From positions 1,426,001-1,490,000 of the forward strand of contig NZ_CP032286.1 in NCBI RefSeq assembly GCF_002165305.2: 64,000 bases of DNA, given 5' to 3'. Under the pieces are notes generated by a model. The model was not told where the DNA came from and did not search any database. It saw only the letters and a list, made by a program, of their open reading frames with translations. Within the stretch, counting starts at the first letter, position 1, and each line of letters starts with the position of its first letter. The stretch is from Acinetobacter sp. WCHA55 (GTDB taxonomy: Bacteria > Pseudomonadota > Gammaproteobacteria > Pseudomonadales > Moraxellaceae). Positions 35,840 to 46,091 of the stretch are shown here, piece after piece. Position numbers and translations under genes: made by a program.

Positions 35840-36166
35840 ATGGATAAATACTTACTGGTCACCTTGGTGGTTGGTGCATGTATACTTTTGGTGATTTACA
35901 CTCAGCTTGCACCAACAGGTGGGCAAAAAAACTTTAAGCAAATTGTGCAACAGGCATTTAGTCGTTATAAAGTGATCGAAAAAAATTACACCATTATGAT
36001 TTGTGAGATCAACCATCGCAATGAACCAGAAGAGTTGGTCTTTATCCGTATTGACCCTGCTCAAAAGAAAAATTTGCGCACTTCAGGAAGAATGCTGATC
36101 GTCACCTATCCCAAAGCACCTTCAGTACGTGAAATGCGTAAAGACTTTAAAGGCTATGTCACTTAA
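35840..36166 (+). CDS. Hypothetical protein with N-terminal membrane anchor
   Basis: This 108-residue protein has one TM helix (YLLVTLVVGACILLVIYTQL). A small cytoplasmic or periplasmic basic domain follows (FKQIVQQAFSRYKVIEKNYT to the end). A good ribosome site, GGGGGAAGA, precedes the ATG. It ends four bases before the convergent ruvC stop. The family is not recognised. Confidence 0.7.
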   Translation: MDKYLLVTLVVGACILLVIYTQLAPTGGQKNFKQIVQQAFSRYKVIEKNYTIMICEINHRNEPEELVFIRIDPAQKKNLRTSGRMLIVTYPKAPSVREMRKDFKGYVT

Positions 36167-36170
36167 TTCA

Positions 36171-36716
36171 TTAGCGTCGACGAGAGCTACTACGGCTGCG
36201 TCCACGTGCCATGCCGCCTAAAGCATTGAGTACAGCAAGTTTGGTCATACTGCCCGAAGCATGTGCATGACAGATAGCAGCAGCAAGTGCATCGGCGGCA
36301 TCTTGCTGTGGTTTGATGCTCAGGTTTAAAAGTTTCATCACCATCATTTGTACTTGTTCTTTGTCTGCAGCACCGTAACCGACCACAGACTGTTTAATTT
36401 GACGGGCTGTGTATTCTGCAACTTGTAAGTCTAAGTTTACTAGTGCAGCAATTGCGGCACCACGTGCTTGGCCTAGCTTCAGTGCGGAGTCAGGGTTTTG
36501 TGCCATAAAGACTTGTTCAACAGCAGCTTCAGTTGGACCATGAAATTTTACAATACGATCAATCCCTGCAAAAATACGCTTTAGACGCTCAGGCATTTCA
36601 GCTGTTTCGGTGCGAATCGTGCCAGCATCGACAAAAATTAGTTTTTGACCTTCTTTTTGAATAATACCGTAGCCTGTGAGGCGAGAACCGGGGTCAATAC
36701 CAATAATTAATGACAT
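36171..36716 (-). CDS. ruvC: Holliday junction resolvase RuvC
   Basis: This 181-residue RNase H-fold nuclease cuts Holliday junctions with RuvAB. Active-site acids are visible: Asp8 in [14 protein letters not shown], a Glu in [20 protein letters not shown], and the paired Asp in [15 protein letters not shown]. It ends in a basic Arg/Ser tail ([12 protein letters not shown]). The ruvAB genes are not in the window. Confidence 0.96.
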   Translation of the reverse strand: MSLIIGIDPGSRLTGYGIIQKEGQKLIFVDAGTIRTETAEMPERLKRIFAGIDRIVKFHGPTEAAVEQVFMAQNPDSALKLGQARGAAIAALVNLDLQVAEYTARQIKQSVVGYGAADKEQVQMMVMKLLNLSIKPQQDAADALAAAICHAHASGSMTKLAVLNALGGMARGRSRSSSRRR

Positions 36717-36838
36717 GCTTGCCCTTTAAAAAAAATAATATGCCCATATTGTTACATAAGCGTATCAAAAAAGCTTGATGTTGATTGAGCACTTGATTCT
36801 TGCACCTTATTCATTTTGTTGAGATTAGATTAATTTTC

Positions 36839-37420
36839 ATGAAATTATTTCTTTTTATATTAGCTGGTGTCATTCTTGAAGTCTTCGTATGGATTGGCGT
36901 GGGCGACCTCGTTGGTAGCATGTGGTACGTGTTCTTCTGGTTTATTGCTGCTTTCTTTATTGGTATGAGCCTGATTCGTAAGTATTCAGCTGGTTTAATG
37001 CCACAAATGCAGCAAATGCAAGCAGGCCAGATGGGTGCAGACCCTGCATTAACCAACAATCTGCCAAAAATCATTGCGGGTTTTCTTTTATTAATTCCAG
37101 GCTTGGTGACAGATGTGGTTGCGGTGTTGTTGCTTATTCCAGCAGTACAAAAAGCGATGACAGCCGCACTGATGAATGTGATGATGAAACGTCAGCAAGC
37201 GATGATGGAAAAAATGATGGGTGGCATGATGGGAGATATGAATGGCATGGGCGGTGGTGCTCAAGGTCAAAACCCATTTGCAGATATTATGCGTCAGATG
37301 CAAGAAATGCAACAACAGCAGGGCAGTTCAGCTTATCGTGACTCGAGTATTATTGATGGTGAAGCGCGAGAAGTCACGCCAGATGCAAAAAAAATTGAAA
37401 TGAAAGATGTGAATAAGTAA
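36839..37420 (+). CDS. fxsA: FxsA family membrane protein
   Basis: This 193-residue protein opens MKLFLFILAGVILEVFVWIG with the FxsA domain (about 1-115) and three to four TM helices. PKIIAGFLLLIPGLVTDVVA is the typical second half. After it comes a Met/Gly/Gln-rich tail (MMEKMMGGMMGDMNGMGGG) that is probably disordered. E. coli FxsA overproduction relieves F-exclusion of phage T7. A start at 36800 is less likely. A terminator follows. Confidence 0.88.
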   Translation: MKLFLFILAGVILEVFVWIGVGDLVGSMWYVFFWFIAAFFIGMSLIRKYSAGLMPQMQQMQAGQMGADPALTNNLPKIIAGFLLLIPGLVTDVVAVLLLIPAVQKAMTAALMNVMMKRQQAMMEKMMGGMMGDMNGMGGGAQGQNPFADIMRQMQEMQQQQGSSAYRDSSIIDGEAREVTPDAKKIEMKDVNK

Positions 37421-37437
37421 TTTCATGCCTAATTTTA

Positions 37438-37466
37438 AAGCTGAGTTCTAACTCGGCTTTTTTTTC
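37438..37466 (+). terminator. Terminator of fxsA
   Basis: AAAGCTGAGT (37438-37447) pairs with the following ACTCGGCTTT (one G-T pair), then a long T run. Confidence 0.85.
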
Positions 37467-37550
37467 ATTATAAAAATGTTTTAAGTGCTTATGATTTAAA
37501 ATAAATATAACAAACGATATAATTATTTTTTAAATTTATGCCGCTTTTTT

Positions 37551-38192
37551 ATGTCATTGCTTTTCACGATTTGCGCATTACATTTTGTTGCACAGCTAAG
37601 TCCTGGCCCTGATGTTTTGCTGATTGCCAAAAGTTCAGCTTCGACCACAAAAAAAAATACGTTAAAAACGATCTTGGGTATTTCCGTTGGTATCGTAATT
37701 TGGGTGATTTTAACCTTGTTAGGTTTTACCGTACTCATCGACAAAATGCCGTGGATTCAACAGGTATTGATGGTGGTTGGTGGGGTGTTCCTTGCACGTA
37801 TGGGTTGGCTGATGTTAAAAGCAGGTCTCAACACATTGCAGCAAGAAGCTTTACTGGATGATGGTCAAAAACTTCCTACGCCTACGGCCAACCACTATTT
37901 TATGTCAGGTTTGCTAACGAACTTGTCTAACCCGAAAACACTGATTTATTTTAGTAGTGTGTTTTCACTAGCCTTGAGTTCTAGCGCAAGTCCCTATTTA
38001 AAAATACAACTTGCGGTCATTATTCCAATCCAAACTTTTATGACTTTTGCACTGTTGATGCTGCTTTTATCATTACCTAAAATTAAAGCAGCATATCAAC
38101 GTTCAGGAAGTTATATCGACATTTTTTCTGGTGGGTTGTTCCTGATTTTTGCTTTATGGCTTTGGTACGATGCTTTTGTAATCTACATCTAA
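37551..38192 (+). CDS. LysE/RhtB-family exporter
   Basis: This 213-residue inner-membrane protein has six predicted TM helices. It carries the family motif FVAQLSPGPDVLLIAKSSAS near the start, and later GLLTNLSNPKTLIYFSSVFS. Members export amino acids and their analogues, and the substrate here is unknown. Its last 39 bases overlap a small convergent gene. Confidence 0.9.
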   Translation: MSLLFTICALHFVAQLSPGPDVLLIAKSSASTTKKNTLKTILGISVGIVIWVILTLLGFTVLIDKMPWIQQVLMVVGGVFLARMGWLMLKAGLNTLQQEALLDDGQKLPTPTANHYFMSGLLTNLSNPKTLIYFSSVFSLALSSSASPYLKIQLAVIIPIQTFMTFALLMLLLSLPKIKAAYQRSGSYIDIFSGGLFLIFALWLWYDAFVIYI

Positions 38193-38366
38193 GTCATTTT
38201 TAAGCTCTTTAGATGATTGAGCCTGTTCCACGCTAGACATTTCGTCTTTTTTACTTTGTGTATAGCGGTTGGGCTGCAATGTCGTTTCAGTATTTTCTGA
38301 TCCCTTATAGCTGCGGCTGCGGTTGGCACGTTCGCGTAAACCGCCTTTTTTAATCAACTGAACCAT
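38154..38366 (-). CDS. Small hydrophilic hypothetical protein
   Basis: This 70-residue protein from the ATG at 38366 (MVQLIKKGGLRERANRSRSY) has a GAGGAAGAAAG ribosome site. It is strongly polar, basic at the front and acidic at the back (SSKELKNDLDVDYKS), and probably disordered. A longer frame from 38405 has no better site. Its 3' end overlaps the convergent LysE gene by 39 bases, which makes it less sure. Confidence 0.5.
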   Translation of the reverse strand: MVQLIKKGGLRERANRSRSYKGSENTETTLQPNRYTQSKKDEMSSVEQAQSSKELKNDLDVDYKSIVPKP

Positions 38367-38635
38367 TCTTTCTTCCTCATCGTTGCATCTTATTTTAATG
38401 AACAATGGCTAAAAAACTAAAGGGTTTTGAGTAAATATGATGGAATACGTCAAAAACTATTATGTTACAAAATGAAATTGTCATGATTCGGTGTCATAAA
38501 GAAGAATATGCGTTAAATCAATTGATTAATCTTTCAGTGTAAGCCGTTGCTGACATCACTTCAGGTGAATTGCGCTTGAGTCTCAACAAATACTCACATA
38601 AGATAAATGAATCTAACATTCTGTGAGGCAGGGTG

Positions 38636-38926
38636 ATGGACAATAAAAACAAGAAAGGACAAAAACAAGGGGGTAAAGCGATGCTCTATCAATATCACTG
38701 TGCATGTTGTGAAACAGTTGTTGCATCAACAGAAAAAGACTGTCCAAACTGTGGATCACATAATATTCGAAGTCCTTTTGGATTTTGGATTTTTTGTATT
38801 GTTGCATGTCTTGCAGCGGCGATTATCGTTAAATCTGTACAAGTCTATTTGGCCGACCGAAACAGTGAACCCGCTGCCGTGACTTCGCTCTTTGATGTAC
38901 TCAACCATGAGAATAAACCCAAGTAG
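38636..38926 (+). CDS. Zinc-ribbon protein with one TM helix
   Basis: The protein has two CxxC pairs (YHCACCETVV and KDCPNCGSHN), forming a zinc ribbon at about 20-45. A TM helix (FWIFCIVACLAAAIIVKSV) and a short tail follow. The ATG at 38636 is one codon after a possible GTG. MLYQYHCACC at 38681 is another choice. The function is unknown. It is followed by a bidirectional terminator shared with metK. Confidence 0.7.
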   Translation: MDNKNKKGQKQGGKAMLYQYHCACCETVVASTEKDCPNCGSHNIRSPFGFWIFCIVACLAAAIIVKSVQVYLADRNSEPAAVTSLFDVLNHENKPK

Positions 38927-38981
38927 TGGAGTTCAATGACTTCACGACTGAATTGATGGACTATTTTGCAGCAGTCAAAAT

Positions 38982-39010
38982 AAAAAAACCCGCATTAAGC
39001 GGGTTTTTTT
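38982..39010. terminator. Bidirectional terminator between the zinc-ribbon gene and metK
   Basis: AAAAAAACCCGC (38982-38993) pairs perfectly with GCGGGTTTTTTT (38999-39010), with a T run on both strands. Confidence 0.9.
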
Positions 39011-39020
39011 GAGATCAAAC

Positions 39021-40187
39021 TTATAAACCAGCTGAAGCTTTAAGCGCTTCCACTTTGTCTGTTTTTTCCCACGTAAATGCTGTATCTGAACCTTCACGAC
39101 CGAAGTGACCATAAGCAGCAGTTTGCTTATACATTGGTTGAATGAGGTCGAGCATACGAGTGATCCCATATGGACGTAAGTCGAAATGTTCACGGACTAA
39201 TGCAATGATCAGCTCTTCAGATACTTTTGCTGTATTGAACGTATTGATCGAGATAGACGTTGGCTCAGCCACACCAATGGCATAAGACACTTGAATTTCA
39301 CATTTGTCTGCAAGACCCGCAGCTACGATATTTTTCGCAACATAACGACCTGCATATGCAGCAGAACGGTCAACCTTAGATGGATCTTTACCAGAGAAAG
39401 CACCACCACCGTGACGTGCCATACCACCGTAAGTGTCTACAATGATTTTACGACCTGTTAAACCACAGTCGCCCACTGGGCCACCAATCACAAACATCCC
39501 TGTTGGGTTGATGTGGAATTTGGTCTCTGCATGGAACATTTCAGCAGGGATCACTTTTTTCACGATTTCTTCAATCACAGCTTCTTTTAAGTTGCTTTGA
39601 GAAATTTCAGGATCGTGCTGGGTAGACAGAACCACTGCGTCTAAACGAACAGGCATGCCATTTTCATAAGCAAAAGTCACTTGGCTTTTTGCATCTGGGC
39701 GTAACCATGGTAAAGCGCCACTACGACGTAGTTCAGCTTGCTTTTCCATTAAACGATGTGCATATGAAATTGGAGCAGGCATAAGCACGTCAGTTTCACG
39801 GCTTGCATAACCAAACATTAAACCTTGGTCACCTGCGCCTTGATCTTCAGGCTTTTGACGGTCTACACCTTGAGCAATCTCTGGTGACTGCTTACCAATC
39901 ATGTTGATGACTGCACATGTTGAACCATCAAAACCAAGGTCAGAATGGTGGTAACCAATGCCATTTACGGTCTGACGAACAATCGCTTCGAAGTCAACAT
40001 TTGCAGTTGTTGTGATTTCACCGGCAAGTACTACCGCACCCGTTTTTACAAGCGTTTCACAAGCAACCCGCGCATATGGGTCTTCTTTTAAGATCGCATC
40101 CAAGATAGCATCACTGATTTGGTCAGCCATTTTATCTGGATGGCCTTCGCTTACAGATTCCGAGGTAAATACAGCGTACTCGCGCAT
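39021..40187 (-). CDS. metK: S-adenosylmethionine synthase
   Basis: This 388-residue enzyme makes SAM from methionine and ATP. The start at 40187 gives [20 protein letters not shown], the family N-terminus. The frame is open to 40229 without support. ATP and metal motifs are [28 protein letters not shown], and the P-loop-like [20 protein letters not shown]. Confidence 0.97.
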   Translation of the reverse strand: MREYAVFTSESVSEGHPDKMADQISDAILDAILKEDPYARVACETLVKTGAVVLAGEITTTANVDFEAIVRQTVNGIGYHHSDLGFDGSTCAVINMIGKQSPEIAQGVDRQKPEDQGAGDQGLMFGYASRETDVLMPAPISYAHRLMEKQAELRRSGALPWLRPDAKSQVTFAYENGMPVRLDAVVLSTQHDPEISQSNLKEAVIEEIVKKVIPAEMFHAETKFHINPTGMFVIGGPVGDCGLTGRKIIVDTYGGMARHGGGAFSGKDPSKVDRSAAYAGRYVAKNIVAAGLADKCEIQVSYAIGVAEPTSISINTFNTAKVSEELIIALVREHFDLRPYGITRMLDLIQPMYKQTAAYGHFGREGSDTAFTWEKTDKVEALKASAGL

Positions 40188-40907
40188 AAGTCCTATCACA
40201 GTTAATTTAAAAGACGCAATATGGTACATCGACTTAGCCGTTTGAGCCAGTTCTACACGACCAAAATGACTGAATTTATTTCAATTCAACGACTTTTTAT
40301 CTGATATAGGCATCTAAAAAATTGATATAGCGTTTATTTTTAGTTCGAAATGGCAAATTAACGGGTTTTTCTTCAAAATATAGAGGCATGTATTTTGGAG
40401 TGTTATGCGCTGTTTATATTTTAATATAAAACAAAAACTTGACTTATTTTTTATTGGTTTTCTTGTTTTGGCATTAAATAAAAAATGCTCAAAATATGTA
40501 TCATAAAAGAATCTATAATTTGTCCTAATTCATGAAAAATCTAAAAAAATGAATAAAATTCACCATGCGTGTTTAATTGTATGTAAAAAATACAAATGTA
40601 TGCTGAGATGTGTTTGATACTCAAAGATAACGGTTTGTTCTGATTAGTGAATAGGATGATTGAGCTTTGTTTTTAAAAGTTGAAGATTCTATCGTATGGG
40701 ATTTGAACTAGAGAAAAGCTAGTGAGGCATTTCTGAGTGAAATTGTTGTGATTTTAGGCAATGCCCGCATTTATTAGACATTGATGATGAATAAATAGCG
40801 AAATATTGTCCATTAGGCTTTACCCATTCCTCTTTTTTTAAGACAATATACCTATCTTTGAATTCTATTCATCTTACTCTTTAAATCATTTGTTTGGACT
40901 CTGACCT
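40188..40907. other. 720-base AT-rich gap between metK and tkt
   Basis: No gene or tRNA was found on either strand, and I saw no SAM riboswitch fold before metK. It must contain the divergent promoters of metK and tkt. The middle (about 40400-40620) is very AT-rich. It is the longest empty stretch of the window. Confidence 0.5.
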
Positions 40908-42896
40908 ATGACAACCCCGCTTAACGAACGTCGTATTGCAAACGCAATTCGTGTATTGGCAATGGATGCTGTGCAAAAAGCAAACTCTGGACATCCAGGT
41001 GCGCCAATGGGGATGGCTGATATCGCTGATGTGGTATGGCGTGAGTTTTTCAACCATAACCCGACTAACCCACAATGGGCGAACCGTGACCGTTTTGTAC
41101 TATCAAATGGTCATGGCTCTATGTTGCAATATGCATTATTGCACCTTACGGGCTATGATTTATCAATTGAAGATTTAAAAGCATTTCGTCAACTGCACTC
41201 TAAAACGCCGGGTCACCCAGAGTTAGGTTATGCACCGGGCATTGAAACTACGACTGGCCCGCTTGGTCAGGGGATTGCAAACGCAGTTGGTTTTGCTCTA
41301 GCTGAAAAAACTTTAGCAGCGCAGTTCAACAAAGATGACCTAAGTGTTGTTGACCATTTCACTTATTGTTTCTTAGGTGATGGCTGTTTAATGGAAGGTG
41401 TTTCTCACGAAGCATGTTCACTTGCAGGTACTTTAGGTCTGGGTAAACTGATTGCTTACTATGATGACAATGGTATTTCGATTGATGGTGAAGTAGAAGG
41501 TTGGTTCTCTGACGATACAGAACAACGTTTCTTGGCTTACGGTTGGCAAGTACTTAAAGTTGATGGTCATGACGCAGATGCATTACGTGCTGCAACTTTG
41601 CAAGCAAAAGCTGAAACGAAAAAACCAACGATCATTATTTGTAAAACGATTATTGGTCTAGGTTCACCAAACAAACAAGGTAAAGAAGATTGTCACGGTG
41701 CGCCACTTGGTAATGACGAAATCGCATTAACACGTGAAGCATTAGGTTGGGCAGAAGGTCCATTTGAAATTCCTGCTGACGTTTATGCAGCATGGGATGC
41801 AAAAGCAAAAGGTACAGCTTCTGAAGCGGCTTGGAATGAGTTATTTGCGCAATATGCAGCAAAATATCCAACTGAAGCAGCTGAATTGAAACGTCGTCTT
41901 TCAGGTGAATTGCCAGCTGAATTCCTTGTTCAAGCAGATGCGTTTATTGCTGAAACTAATGCAAAAGCTGAAACTATTGCTACACGTAAAGCAAGCCAAA
42001 ACACATTGCAAGCATTTGGTCCATTATTGCCTGAATTATTAGGCGGTTCTGCGGACTTGGCTGGTTCTAACTTAACCCTTTGGAAAGGTTGCCAAGGTGT
42101 TCAAGACAATCCAGCGGGTAACTACGTACACTATGGCGTACGTGAGTTTGGTATGACTGCAATTGCAAACGGTGTTGCGCTTCACGGTGGTTTCATTCCT
42201 TACGTTGCAACATTCCTTATGTTTATGGAATATGCGCGTAATGCAGTACGTATGTCTGCGTTGATGAAACAACGTGTAATCCATGTATATACACATGACT
42301 CAATTGGTTTGGGTGAAGATGGTCCAACGCATCAACCTGTAGAGCAAATTGCATCTTTACGCGGTACACCAAACTTAAATACTTGGCGTCCATGTGACAC
42401 CGTTGAAGCCGCTGTGTCTTGGAAATCTGCACTTGTACGTTCAGAAGGCCCAACTGCGTTGATCTTCTCTCGTCAAAACCTACCATTCCAAACACGTACA
42501 GATGCACAAATTGCAAATGTAGCGAAAGGTGGTTATGTATTGGCTGAAGAAAAAGGTGAATTAAAAGCGATTATTATTGCGACGGGTTCTGAAGTATCTT
42601 TAGCAATCGAAGCGCATGCACAACTTGAAGGTGTGCGCGTCGTGTCTATGCCATGTGCAGAAGAATTTGTGAAGCAAGATGCAGCGTACCGTGAAGCGGT
42701 TCTTCCATCAAACATTCGTGCGCGTGTTGCTGTTGAAGCAGCTCACGTGGACTACTGGTGGAAGTTTGTAGGTTTAGATGGTCGTGTAATTGGTATGACG
42801 ACTTATGGCGAATCTGCACCTGCGAAAGACTTGTACCAATACTTCGGTATTACGACTGAAGCAGTTGTTGCTGCGGTAAAAGAATTGACAGCTTAA
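40908..42896 (+). CDS. tkt: Transketolase
   Basis: This 662-residue thiamine-diphosphate enzyme of the pentose phosphate pathway is full length. The TPP motif is [20 protein letters not shown] with DDNGISIDG. The N-terminal block is [20 protein letters not shown]. The pyrimidine domain contains the catalytic Glu region [18 protein letters not shown], and [20 protein letters not shown] follows. Codon use is that of a highly expressed gene. Confidence 0.97.
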   Translation: MTTPLNERRIANAIRVLAMDAVQKANSGHPGAPMGMADIADVVWREFFNHNPTNPQWANRDRFVLSNGHGSMLQYALLHLTGYDLSIEDLKAFRQLHSKTPGHPELGYAPGIETTTGPLGQGIANAVGFALAEKTLAAQFNKDDLSVVDHFTYCFLGDGCLMEGVSHEACSLAGTLGLGKLIAYYDDNGISIDGEVEGWFSDDTEQRFLAYGWQVLKVDGHDADALRAATLQAKAETKKPTIIICKTIIGLGSPNKQGKEDCHGAPLGNDEIALTREALGWAEGPFEIPADVYAAWDAKAKGTASEAAWNELFAQYAAKYPTEAAELKRRLSGELPAEFLVQADAFIAETNAKAETIATRKASQNTLQAFGPLLPELLGGSADLAGSNLTLWKGCQGVQDNPAGNYVHYGVREFGMTAIANGVALHGGFIPYVATFLMFMEYARNAVRMSALMKQRVIHVYTHDSIGLGEDGPTHQPVEQIASLRGTPNLNTWRPCDTVEAAVSWKSALVRSEGPTALIFSRQNLPFQTRTDAQIANVAKGGYVLAEEKGELKAIIIATGSEVSLAIEAHAQLEGVRVVSMPCAEEFVKQDAAYREAVLPSNIRARVAVEAAHVDYWWKFVGLDGRVIGMTTYGESAPAKDLYQYFGITTEAVVAAVKELTA

Positions 42897-42919
42897 TTTA
42901 AAAAATTAACTGTTTGAAG

Positions 42920-42947
42920 GACGCTCCAGTTTAGGGGCGTCTTTTAT
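42920..42947 (+). terminator. Terminator of tkt
   Basis: GACGCTCC and GGGGCGTC (one G-T pair) are separated by six bases and followed by TTTTATTTT. Confidence 0.8.
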
Positions 42948-43011
42948 TTTGAAAGGTGTATGTAATATGCCAGCTGCTGCTGAAGTAGCTACATAAATTT
43001 TAGGTGATGAT

Positions 43012-43227
43012 ATGAGCTTGTACGATCAAATTCATGATGAAGTTGTATTGATGGATGCGGGCGAACAGAAGTGGATTGGACCAGATTTACCTTTGGAGGC
43101 TATGGTTGCAGTTGAACTGTTATTGCAAGATTTAGCAGAAGATAAGCAAATTAAGATTCGTCGTAAAAATCATGAAAAGCAGACAGGTATGAAGTTGATT
43201 GATCGGATTCTGATTGAAAAACTATGA
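43012..43227 (+). CDS. Small acidic hypothetical protein
   Basis: This 71-residue soluble protein (MSLYDQIHDEVVLMDAGEQK) is acidic in the first half and basic in the second. It is preceded by TAGGTGAT. It stands between tkt and an exceptionally strong terminator. The family is not recognised. Confidence 0.65.
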   Translation: MSLYDQIHDEVVLMDAGEQKWIGPDLPLEAMVAVELLLQDLAEDKQIKIRRKNHEKQTGMKLIDRILIEKL

Positions 43228-43241
43228 TGGCTGTCACCTTT

Positions 43242-43285
43242 AAAGAAAAAGCCTTATTGAAGCGATTCAATAAGGCTTTTTCTTT
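43242..43285. terminator. 20-bp perfect terminator hairpin
   Basis: The arms 43242-43261 and 43266-43285 are exact reverse complements around the tetraloop GCGA. The arms begin AAAGAAAAAGCC, so a T run ends the stem on either strand. Confidence 0.88.
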
Positions 43286-43344
43286 GTAGTGATTTCAGCT
43301 TAAATATAAGCCTTACAAAAAATAAATATTACTTTGAGAACAAA

Positions 43345-43794
43345 ATGGAAATACCAAATATTCATATCGTGCCACTGACAGAAATTGATCCTTCGATCTG
43401 GGCTACATTATGGCAAGCTTATCAGGCATTTTATCAGGTTGATTTATTGGAGCAGATATCTGAAAACACATGGCATAAACTAACTGATTCTAAGTGTGAG
43501 CATATGTATGGTTTTGCGGCACTTATGGTAGGTCGGGTTGTAGGAATTGTACATGTGATAGAGCATGAAAGTTGTTGGACGTTAAAGCCTTACGCATACT
43601 TACAAGATTTGTTTACGCATGAAGACTATCGTGGGCTAGGGGTTGCAAGCGCTTTAATCGAACACGTCAAAATGCATACCGAAAAGCGAGCATGTGATCG
43701 GGTTTATTGGCTCACCCATCAGGACAATTTGGTCGCACAGCAACTTTATAATAAAGTCGCGAAGAAGACTGGTTTCATTCAATATCGGGCGTAG
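43345..43794 (+). CDS. GNAT-family N-acetyltransferase
   Basis: This 149-residue acetyltransferase has its acetyl-CoA motif A visible as LQDLFTHEDYRGLGVASALI (Q/RxxGxA type). The C-terminal motif B region is DRVYWLTHQDNLVAQQLYNK. The substrate is unknown. A single gene with good spacing. Confidence 0.88.
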   Translation: MEIPNIHIVPLTEIDPSIWATLWQAYQAFYQVDLLEQISENTWHKLTDSKCEHMYGFAALMVGRVVGIVHVIEHESCWTLKPYAYLQDLFTHEDYRGLGVASALIEHVKMHTEKRACDRVYWLTHQDNLVAQQLYNKVAKKTGFIQYRA

Positions 43795-43917
43795 CTAAGT
43801 TGCTACATTTAAAAACAATTATATCGTTCTAAAGTTGCAACATATCGTTTTATCTTTATAGATGTATTCACTGTAGAACTCTATAGACTAAGCAGTATTC
43901 CAATGTGAGATAAAAAC

Positions 43918-44514
43918 ATGAACTTTAAAGCTTTAACAATCGGTTTGGCTGTTGCAACTGCGACTACATTTGCTATGGCGAAACCTGTGACATATCAAAT
44001 TGACCCTACACATACAGCAACAGTTTTCACATGGAGTCACTTTGGTTTTTCAACGCCATCTGCAAACTTTAGCGACATTCAAGGTGTGATTAACGTTGAC
44101 AATGCAAAACCTGCAAATTCATCGGTGAATGTAACGATTCCTTTATCTAGCTTAAACACGAACGTAAAAGCTTTGGATGAGCACTTACAGGGTGCAGATT
44201 TCTTTGATGCAGCAAAATATCCAAACATCACTTTTAAAAGTACTAAAGTACAAGCGGTTGGTGCAAACAAATACAAAATCACAGGTGACTTAACTGTTAA
44301 AAACGTGACTAAGCCTGTTGTATTGGATGCTGTATTGAATAAGCAAGGTGAGCATCCAATGACGAAAGCTCAATCTATTGGTTTCAATGCGACAACTTCT
44401 TTTGACCGTTCTGCTTTTGGTGTAGGTGCATATGTGCCTAACGTGGGTGATAAAATCACTGTGAATATCACCACTGAAGCATCTGTTCCACAGCCTAAAG
44501 CCGCTGCGAAATAA
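43918..44514 (+). CDS. Periplasmic YceI-family lipid-binding protein
   Basis: This 198-residue protein has a signal peptide (cut after AMA, residue 21) and a YceI beta-barrel of about 170 residues. The opening VTYQIDPTHTATVFTWSHFG and the segment FFDAAKYPNITFKSTKVQ are typical. Relatives bind isoprenoid chains such as polyprenols. A terminator follows. Function in this organism is inferred only from the family. Confidence 0.92.
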   Translation: MNFKALTIGLAVATATTFAMAKPVTYQIDPTHTATVFTWSHFGFSTPSANFSDIQGVINVDNAKPANSSVNVTIPLSSLNTNVKALDEHLQGADFFDAAKYPNITFKSTKVQAVGANKYKITGDLTVKNVTKPVVLDAVLNKQGEHPMTKAQSIGFNATTSFDRSAFGVGAYVPNVGDKITVNITTEASVPQPKAAAK

Positions 44515-44526
44515 GCGATATCTACC

Positions 44527-44556
44527 AAAAAAGCACCTTATTAGAGGTGCTTTTTT
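44527..44556 (+). terminator. Terminator of the YceI gene
   Basis: AAAAAAGCACCT (44527-44538) pairs with AGGTGCTTTTTT (44545-44556). Confidence 0.88.
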
Positions 44557-44615
44557 ATGTCTGCTGTAAACTTAAAAGTTAGAGCAAAAGATCAGCCGAA
44601 CGGAGTAAGGTTGAA

Positions 44616-45320
44616 CTATGAAACCAGTGCTTTTAAAAACGCTGCCAAAACTTGTCCAGAGACATGTTCTAGTTGGGCTGCAAAGCGTTGGTTCTCTGCA
44701 CGCAATGCTGGAATATTAATGTTCGCTTGACGAAGTTCAGCAGTATGCCCGATTAGCCATTTTTCTAAACCATCGGCTGCAACCTCTGGATGGAACTGTA
44801 AGCCAAGAATATTATTGCCTACACGAAAAGCTTGGTTGGGATAAACTTCTGAGCTGGCCAACAGCTCAGCTTGAGCAGGGAGTTCAAAGGTGTCGCCATG
44901 CCAATGAAGTACTTCAGTTTCTACCAATGCTTGTAATGGGTTATGTTCAACGGCATTGAGCTGTAACTGACTCCAGCCAATTTCTTTGCTATGACCTGCA
45001 TATACTTTTGCACCGAGCGCATGTGCAATCAACTGCGCACCTAAGCAAATGCCTACAGTCGGTAAATTCTTTTCTAAACGAACTTTCAGTAAGTCTATTT
45101 CTTTTTGTAAGAAAGGGTAGTCTTCAGTTTCATACACCCCAATCGGGCCACCTAAAATGACGGTTAGACCTGTGTAGTTCAATGCTTTAGCTAAGTCATC
45201 TTTGCCTGCTTCAAAATAGCGTACCCGATAACCTAATTGATATAATACATCTTCCCATGCGCCCAAATCTTCAAAAGCAAGATGCTGAATCGCGTAAATG
45301 GTATCGGGTAGTGTCGTCAT
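44616..45320 (-). CDS. Class I glutamine amidotransferase
   Basis: This 234-residue GMP-synthase-like amidotransferase from the ATG at 45320 carries the Cys nucleophile in VGICLGAQLIAHALGA and the His-Glu pair in GLQFHPEVAADG. A GTG start five codons earlier is possible but lacks a ribosome site. Stand-alone members hydrolyse glutamine or gamma-glutamyl compounds, and the partner here is unknown. It lies next to a TetR gene on the same strand but 113 bases away. Confidence 0.88.
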   Translation of the reverse strand: MTTLPDTIYAIQHLAFEDLGAWEDVLYQLGYRVRYFEAGKDDLAKALNYTGLTVILGGPIGVYETEDYPFLQKEIDLLKVRLEKNLPTVGICLGAQLIAHALGAKVYAGHSKEIGWSQLQLNAVEHNPLQALVETEVLHWHGDTFELPAQAELLASSEVYPNQAFRVGNNILGLQFHPEVAADGLEKWLIGHTAELRQANINIPALRAENQRFAAQLEHVSGQVLAAFLKALVS

Positions 45321-45433
45321 AGCTGGCTCGTTCACAGGGGTTAAAGGAGTGTAAAAATGTACAGGGAAATGCGTGGAAGTTGAAGGTAATAAATCAGAAA
45401 AGATGTAGAAAATTTTAAATTCAATCCAAGGTT

Positions 45434-45997
45434 TTACTTGAGTTGTAGCATGTTTTTAATCATCCATTTGCTTGAGCTTAAAATTTCCCGTTGTAGATCT
45501 TCATCCGCCATGCTGCGTGCCATGACGATAGCACCGACCAGTTGACACAGTACCGCCCAAGCTTGTGTTTCACTGCCTAGTTGTTGTGTAAAGAGTGCGT
45601 GACCACGAAGCATTTCTTGTTGAAAATACAGTTTTGTTGTTTCACTACTGCGTGCTACCTCGGTTGCAAGAGAGGGAATAACGCAGCCTTGATCTGGGCG
45701 TTGCACATGAGAAAGGGCTAAATAACGTTCAAGTTCGAAGTCAATCCAATCTTCGAGGTTGTCATGCGGATTGGCTTGCCATGCTTGGAAGCTGTGTTGC
45801 AACTCGAATTGGATCAGTGCTTCAAATAGTTCATGTTTTGATGAAAAATGCGAATAAAAAGCACCGCTGGTCATTTGAGCCGCTTTCATAAAACCGTCGA
45901 CACCTGTATTGGAAAAGCCTTGTTTCTTGGCCAGTTGAGCACTGATTTTGAGTAGCTCACGACGTTTTTCTTCTTTATAGCCTGTTTTATAGCGCAT
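45434..45997 (-). CDS. TetR-family transcriptional repressor
   Basis: This 187-residue regulator has its HTH at about 10-55 (RRELLKISAQLAKKQGFSNT, then AAQMTSGAFYSHFSSKHELF). The C-terminal ligand domain resembles the TetR_C_36/AcrR group. It is divergent from the SDR and DsbA-like genes across 94 bases that contain two overlapping palindromes, so it most likely represses that operon and itself. Confidence 0.92.
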   Translation of the reverse strand: MRYKTGYKEEKRRELLKISAQLAKKQGFSNTGVDGFMKAAQMTSGAFYSHFSSKHELFEALIQFELQHSFQAWQANPHDNLEDWIDFELERYLALSHVQRPDQGCVIPSLATEVARSSETTKLYFQQEMLRGHALFTQQLGSETQAWAVLCQLVGAIVMARSMADEDLQREILSSSKWMIKNMLQLK

Positions 45998-46047
45998 AGG
46001 AGTTTCATCAAAATAAAATTGACTGATGCTGAGAATTATAACATAGT

Positions 46048-46071
46048 GATCGTTATGATAACGATCGTTAT
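46048..46071. promoter_or_regulatory. Overlapping palindromic operators for the TetR regulator
   Basis: GATCGTTAT-G-ATAACGATC (46048-46066) is a perfect palindrome with one central base. ATAACGATCGTTAT (46058-46071) is another, overlapping the first, so the half-site ATAACGATC is shared. This lies between the divergent TetR and SDR genes, 20 bases before the SDR start. Confidence 0.75.
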
Positions 46072-46091
46072 TTTATAAAGGGAGTGTATTT

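Noticed and set aside
40188-40907. SAM riboswitch or tRNA in the large gap before metK
   Set aside because: No conserved core or cloverleaf was recognisable on either strand.
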